Positions 59,786 through 64,000 of a stretch of 64,000 bases of DNA are shown here, one piece after another. Position numbers and translations under genes: made by a program. A model generated the notes under the pieces. It made no database searches. It was not told the DNA's origin and worked only from the letters and a program-made list of their open reading frames with translations. The stretch spans positions 124,001 to 188,000 of the forward strand of contig QANY01013280.1 in assembly GCA_003255025.1 (NCBI GenBank). The letters are read 5' to 3'. Within the stretch, counting starts at the first letter, position 1. Every line of letters starts with the position of its first letter. Source of the DNA: Datisca glomerata (taxonomy: Eukaryota > Streptophyta > Magnoliopsida > Cucurbitales > Datiscaceae).

Positions 59786-61779
59786 ATGGCAAAGAGAGGA
59801 GGGTGCTGGTTTGGCTGGGTGAAGAGGCTCTTCACTTCTAGTTCTCAGTACAAAACTAAACTTGAAAAGGTAATTATTTTTTCTTTCAATTATTTGAAAA
59901 AATAACTCGAATCGACCTTTTATTTTATCTTAATTGCATGAATACCTCTCTGCTTTAAAAAGTACACAAACCTCTCTTGAGCTTTTCTTAAGTCAACAAA
60001 CTTCCTTCATCTTTTCAATGTCAACATTCATTCACATATAAATATACAACGTTTAGTCTTTATTATTACACTAAACCTGAAGAGATGAAAGTATGAGTTC
60101 TCAATATTGTAGGGAGTGTTCGTGTAACTAAGACGAAATAGAAGAGACGTGCGTAATTAAGTAATCAATTCTTGTACTATTCCTTTTGTGATGTGTTTAT
60201 TATTTTGGATTAGTAGAAAACAAAGAAATGGAGATGGGGGGTTTGTGGAAGGTTTAAGATTAAACGGTTCCCTCCACTTATAGCACCACAGAGATCATCT
60301 CTAAATGAAGCAACAGAGGAGAGGAGAAAGCGTGCTTTGACTGTTGCCATAGCCACAGCAGCAGCTGCTGAGGCTGCTGTTGCTGCTGCTCGAGCTGCAG
60401 CCGAGGTTGTCCGCCTTACAACCGCTTCCCGATCCTCCTATCACTTGGCAAAATCTGATCCAATCTCAGCTGCCATTAAGATCCAGAGCGCATACCGGGG
60501 ACATCTTGTAAGAAACTCAAATATCTTATAACATTCGTTGGTATATATACAAGCAAGGATGATGAGTAAATTCGAAAACATAATTAAACCGTATGAAAAG
60601 AAACTCAGACATTAATTTTTAAAGCTTTTGATGTTAACGTATAGAACGAAGTGTAGTGGTAAGAGTACTAAATGACTTTAACAAAACAAATTTTAGAATG
60701 GATACGAATAATAAGATTATCATTCTTTGGTTTTGGTTTGCATTGTGAAAGGCTAGGAAAGCTTTGCGCGCATTGAAAGGACTAGTGAGACTTCAAGCCA
60801 TAGTTCGAGGCCGAGCTGTGAGACGCCAAACAGTTACCAATCTGAAGTGTTTTCCATTCAATTCCAATGTAGAAGGATGTACCAAGATTCACGGACAAAG
60901 CACTTTTACCAGTCAAAATAACGAATCCCTAAAGAGAGCGTTTCTCAAGCCAAATAAGGAAATGGAGGAGAATGAACTAAAGGTAGGTTAGTTAAATGTA
61001 TATATATAGGATATGCTTAATGCTTAAAATGATATTCAATGAGTTTGTTTGAAAAGGATTCGGATTTACTCAAGATGTTATTAACAGCTAGAATGCAGTA
61101 GCAGTAAGAGAAGTTGGGATTGCAGCATCCTCTTGAAGGAAGACATGGAGTCCTTATTGTTGAGAAAACAGGATGCCATTATCAAAAGGGAACGAATGAA
61201 GCGATACTCGTTTTCGCACCGGGTACTTACGTTTTAACCAGTACTCACGAAGAGACACTGCTAAATACCAAGATCAGTTCATAGTTTCCATATAACCAAA
61301 TCAAATCATTATATCAGAAAAGTTCCATTTCCCATAATCTAAGTCTCTTTCTTTTACAGGAGAGAAGAAATGCTCAGATGCTGGAAGAAAATGAACTCAG
61401 TATGGAAGGAGGCATCCGTATAGATAAAACATCTGTATCCGTTCGTAAAGATCCGATCACCAATGAAAAATTCGGAAGAACACTGTTTAAAGTCATAAAT
61501 GTGAAGACACAAGACTGTCTTTCAGAATTGAATTCAGAATATACAGTATTACCAAGAAGATCATTTTGTCATATAAGACATAACTCAGCAGGAGATGAAA
61601 GTTTAATGCCAAATTCCCCTGTTTATCCAACTTACACGGCTGCGACAGAATCTGCTAAGGCCAAAACAAGATCAATGAGCACTCCAAAACAAAGGGTATT
61701 CCTGGAAAGTTGCTCTTCTTACAATTTTCCATGCCAGAAAGAGCTTTCCTTTTGGTCTTCTTATGAAGGTGAGAATTGA
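59786..61779 (+). CDS. IQ67-domain (IQD) calmodulin-binding protein
   Basis: Plant-specific scaffold that binds calmodulin and, in studied members, microtubules or the plasma membrane. Five exons, all joined in phase 0, give 386 aa: 59786-59869, 60217-60507, 60752-60982, 61088-61222, 61360-61779. The N-terminus ([20 protein letters not shown]) is basic. An Ala-rich helix (residues 80-95, [17 protein letters not shown]) leads into the IQ67 domain: IQ motif 1 [13 protein letters not shown] (113-125), split by the intron at its usual conserved place, then [10 protein letters not shown], and IQ motif 2 [19 protein letters not shown]. The C-terminus has the DUF4005-type tail, with [20 protein letters not shown]. 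The subfamily member was not assigned. Confidence 0.93.
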
Positions 61780-62289
61780 GTAATCAATCTGGGATTTGAT
61801 TCTTAAGAGCAGCGATCTTAAGGATTTGTAATTGGTTATTTTGAGGAAAATGAAACTTTTGACGAGTTTGAGTGACTAAATTTCATATTTTGGTTGGAAA
61901 AAAGAAGAAATGTGTTTTTTTTAAGTACTGAAAAGGAAAAGGCGACAGCGCATAGCAAAGCCTTATGTGCTCTGCTGAAGAAAAGGGTGTCTTCTGCTAC
62001 CAAGCCAAGGGAAAAATAAAGATTTCAACAAGAAAACATGGAAGCTTTTGCAATTACTAAAGATAATATGACCTAATATATCTGTAGCAGAAAATATGGG
62101 TTGGCCGTTAAGTCCCCACTTTCATATTTAAGATCAGATCAGAAACAAGGCCATGAATTTTTTCAGGGGAAAAATCATAAGAGCAAAAGAGTATAACTAT
62201 ATAATATGCAAAATTATATAAATAAGAAGTTTCCAAAAATTCAAGAGATTCATACTTCTTATAAAAGAAATACAAACTCATTTCCTAAA
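61780..62289. other. 3' flank of the IQD gene
   Basis: Probable 3' UTR to about 61920, then non-coding DNA up to the hAT remnant. No repeat recognised. Confidence 0.4.
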
Positions 62290-62292
62290 TCT

Positions 62293-64000
62293 TTACAATA
62301 TCCCACGGTGAGGCTTCATACTTTCAAAGCAGAGCACGATCGCTTCATTGTCAATAGTATTGAATAAATCCCTCTCAATGTATGAAATTAAACTACGGGT
62401 CAACGATGCATCTCCCATTCGTTCGCTGAATCTTTCTTTCACAGTTTTCGTAGCAGAAAATGCCCTTTCGATAGAAGCCGTTGCAACTGGTAACTCTAGA
62501 GATAAAGTTATAAGTTTGTAAACTAGTGGATACAAAATATCTTTCTTCCCCTCAACCATTTTCTGAGCAAGATCAGAGATTCGCTTCAATTCTAAGAACT
62601 CATCACTACACCTCATATCAAGAATATATGTATCAAGTTGGTCAGCTAGTGTTAAAAGTTCAACTTCCGAAAATTCTGGAGGATAAAATTGAGCGAGACG
62701 AACCAACTTTTTCTTATCAAAAGCAGAAAATGAATCACCTGGTGCTTAAGGATGCCATACACAGAAGCAACTCAATATTGCTTTCGCTAAAAATATTACT
62801 CAACTCTTGAAGTTGCATGTATATAACGTCATAAAATACCTTAACACAATAATGATGCCTATTAGTCACCGTCATTCTTTACTGAATAACTCGTCCAGAC
62901 CGTCCCGGCTCAGTATACATATCATCCATGTTGATAACATCAATGTCATGCTTTTCACAAAATAAGAAAACATCATTAAGTAAAGGATTCCATCATTAAT
63001 TGCAACCGTTGCTTGGACACTTCAACTAAACTCATAGCATTCACAATATCTTGATCTTTTCTTTGTAATGCTTGAGACAATTCATTCGTAATTCCCAATA
63101 TGTTTCTCATCAAATGGAGGGAGAATACAAAACCAAAAGAATCCAATGGTCTTAATAATAGATATGCTTCAGCTCTTTCGTCCGGGTCCTACTGAGTATC
63201 TTCCACCACAAACTCAGTCACATCAATTACTGAACTAAACATAGCAATTAGACTAATCAGTGTTTCATAGTGCGAACCGTGCCCATTTTTCACGACTTTC
63301 AAGTCCTTTTATGACATTGATGGCTTGAAATGTTTGAGGAATATCATGACATTGGTAGAGGGCCCTGATCATATTTACAGATGAAGAAACAAAATAGAAG
63401 AGCGAGTAAATATCTATATTATTCTTCGCAACCCTAACAAGAGCTAAATGAAGTTGAGTGGCGACACAATGGACATTATAAGCATATTCATTCTCCTTCA
63501 ACACTAATGCTTTAAGTCCATTAAAAAACTCACCTCGCAGAACACTAGCTACATTATAGCCCAACTTTTGGAGACGTGACAAGCTCAAGTAATATTTAGA
63601 AAACACTGCATCTATAGCCTCCTTAAGTGATGAAGGAATAATGTCTGTAACAGGAATAATATCCAAAAGACGTTCAATCACCTGCCCTTGTTTGTTTACA
63701 TAACGTACAAAAACTACCATTTGTTCTTCCATTGATACATCACGAGCTTCATCAACTAAAATACAGAAGAATGCACTTCCAAGATCTTTAATGATAGCAT
63801 TCGTGGTTACAGTAGCACAAGCGTCCACGATAACTTTTTGAGTCTCTGATGTCACCAACTTTAAGTTTCCAGAACTCTTATCCAAACAAATTCTTTTGAG
63901 ACCTTCATTATTATTTGCAACCAATCTGAAAAGCTCGCTAAAGTTTATTTGGTTGTTTGAGTCACATGCTTCATCACGACCTTGAAAAAACAAGCCTTGG
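62293..64000 (-). pseudogene. hAT transposase, DUF4371 type, cut by the window edge
   Basis: Same family as the copy at 35560, opposite strand. 63993-63265 is a long open piece: ELFRLVANNNEGLKRICLDK, AFFCILVDEARDVSMEEQMV, YLSLSRLQKLGYNVASVLRG and YNVHCVATQLHLALVRVAKN. The stretch 63264-62707 is broken (stops). The C-terminal dimerisation region is at 62706-62293: ILDMRCSDEFLELKRISDLA, LELPVATASIERAFSATKTV, SYIERDLFNTID. The N-terminal zinc finger would be right of the window. The open 243-codon stretch suggests a younger copy than the one at 35560, but it is still disabled within the window. Confidence 0.9.

Noticed and set aside
1..64000. tRNA, rRNA or other structured RNA genes
   Set aside because: I looked for tRNA arms and rRNA blocks by eye and saw none; a tRNAscan-SE and Infernal run would be decisive.

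Overview
This window is plant nuclear DNA, most likely from an AT-rich eudicot. Its genes are split by many GT-AG introns. It carries plant-specific families (an SAP-domain AP endonuclease, an IQD calmodulin-binding protein, a PAP16-like phosphatase), and most of the rest is LTR retrotransposons and DNA transposons. I could not name the species.

Host genes. Four genes could be assembled exon by exon with the reading frame closing on a stop: (1) ARP, an SAP-domain apurinic/apyrimidinic endonuclease, + strand 4230-8570, 11 exons, 512 aa; (2) an uncharacterised Trp-rich plant protein, - strand 15126-13277, 2 exons, 247 aa; (3) a PAP16-like calcineurin-fold phosphatase, + strand 42161-46189, 5 exons, 378 aa; (4) an IQ67-domain (IQD) protein, + strand 59786-61779, 5 exons, 386 aa. 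They are far apart and show no functional link.

Layout. 1-1760: 3' end of a decayed Copia element and its LTR. 1920-3740: decayed Myb/SANT-like gene of the kind carried by PIF/Harbinger elements, then an acidic-coding 24-bp minisatellite. 3840-8800: ARP. 8890-13020: nested inverted repeats. 13277-15126: gene 2. 15130-19100: AT-rich intergenic DNA. 19110-25245: a TIR element carrying a gag-only Gypsy element (- strand) with an inverted LTR end. 25640-33340: a decayed Gypsy element (+). 33340-35446: LTR-like insertion. 35560-37980: decayed hAT transposase (+). 38690-40990: two tandem TIR elements with internal arrays. 42161-46189: PAP16. 47653-57398: a full-length Gypsy element with two LTRs and a perfect 5-bp target duplication. 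58085-58680: a 97-bp tandem array. 59110-61779: IQD. 62290-64000: hAT transposase (-), cut by the window edge.

Most interesting signal. The Gypsy elements look like the Tat lineage: they carry a second, archaeal-type RNase H region after the first. The full-length one has a multi-exon gene on the antisense strand between pol and the 3' LTR, with its own TATA box and an upstream array of about 52-bp repeats. A second element keeps the antisense exons and an intron at a matching position. Antisense extra ORFs are known in Tat elements, but the promoter array and the shared intron deserve a check. I found no CRISPR array, tRNA or rRNA gene, and no clearly new host system.
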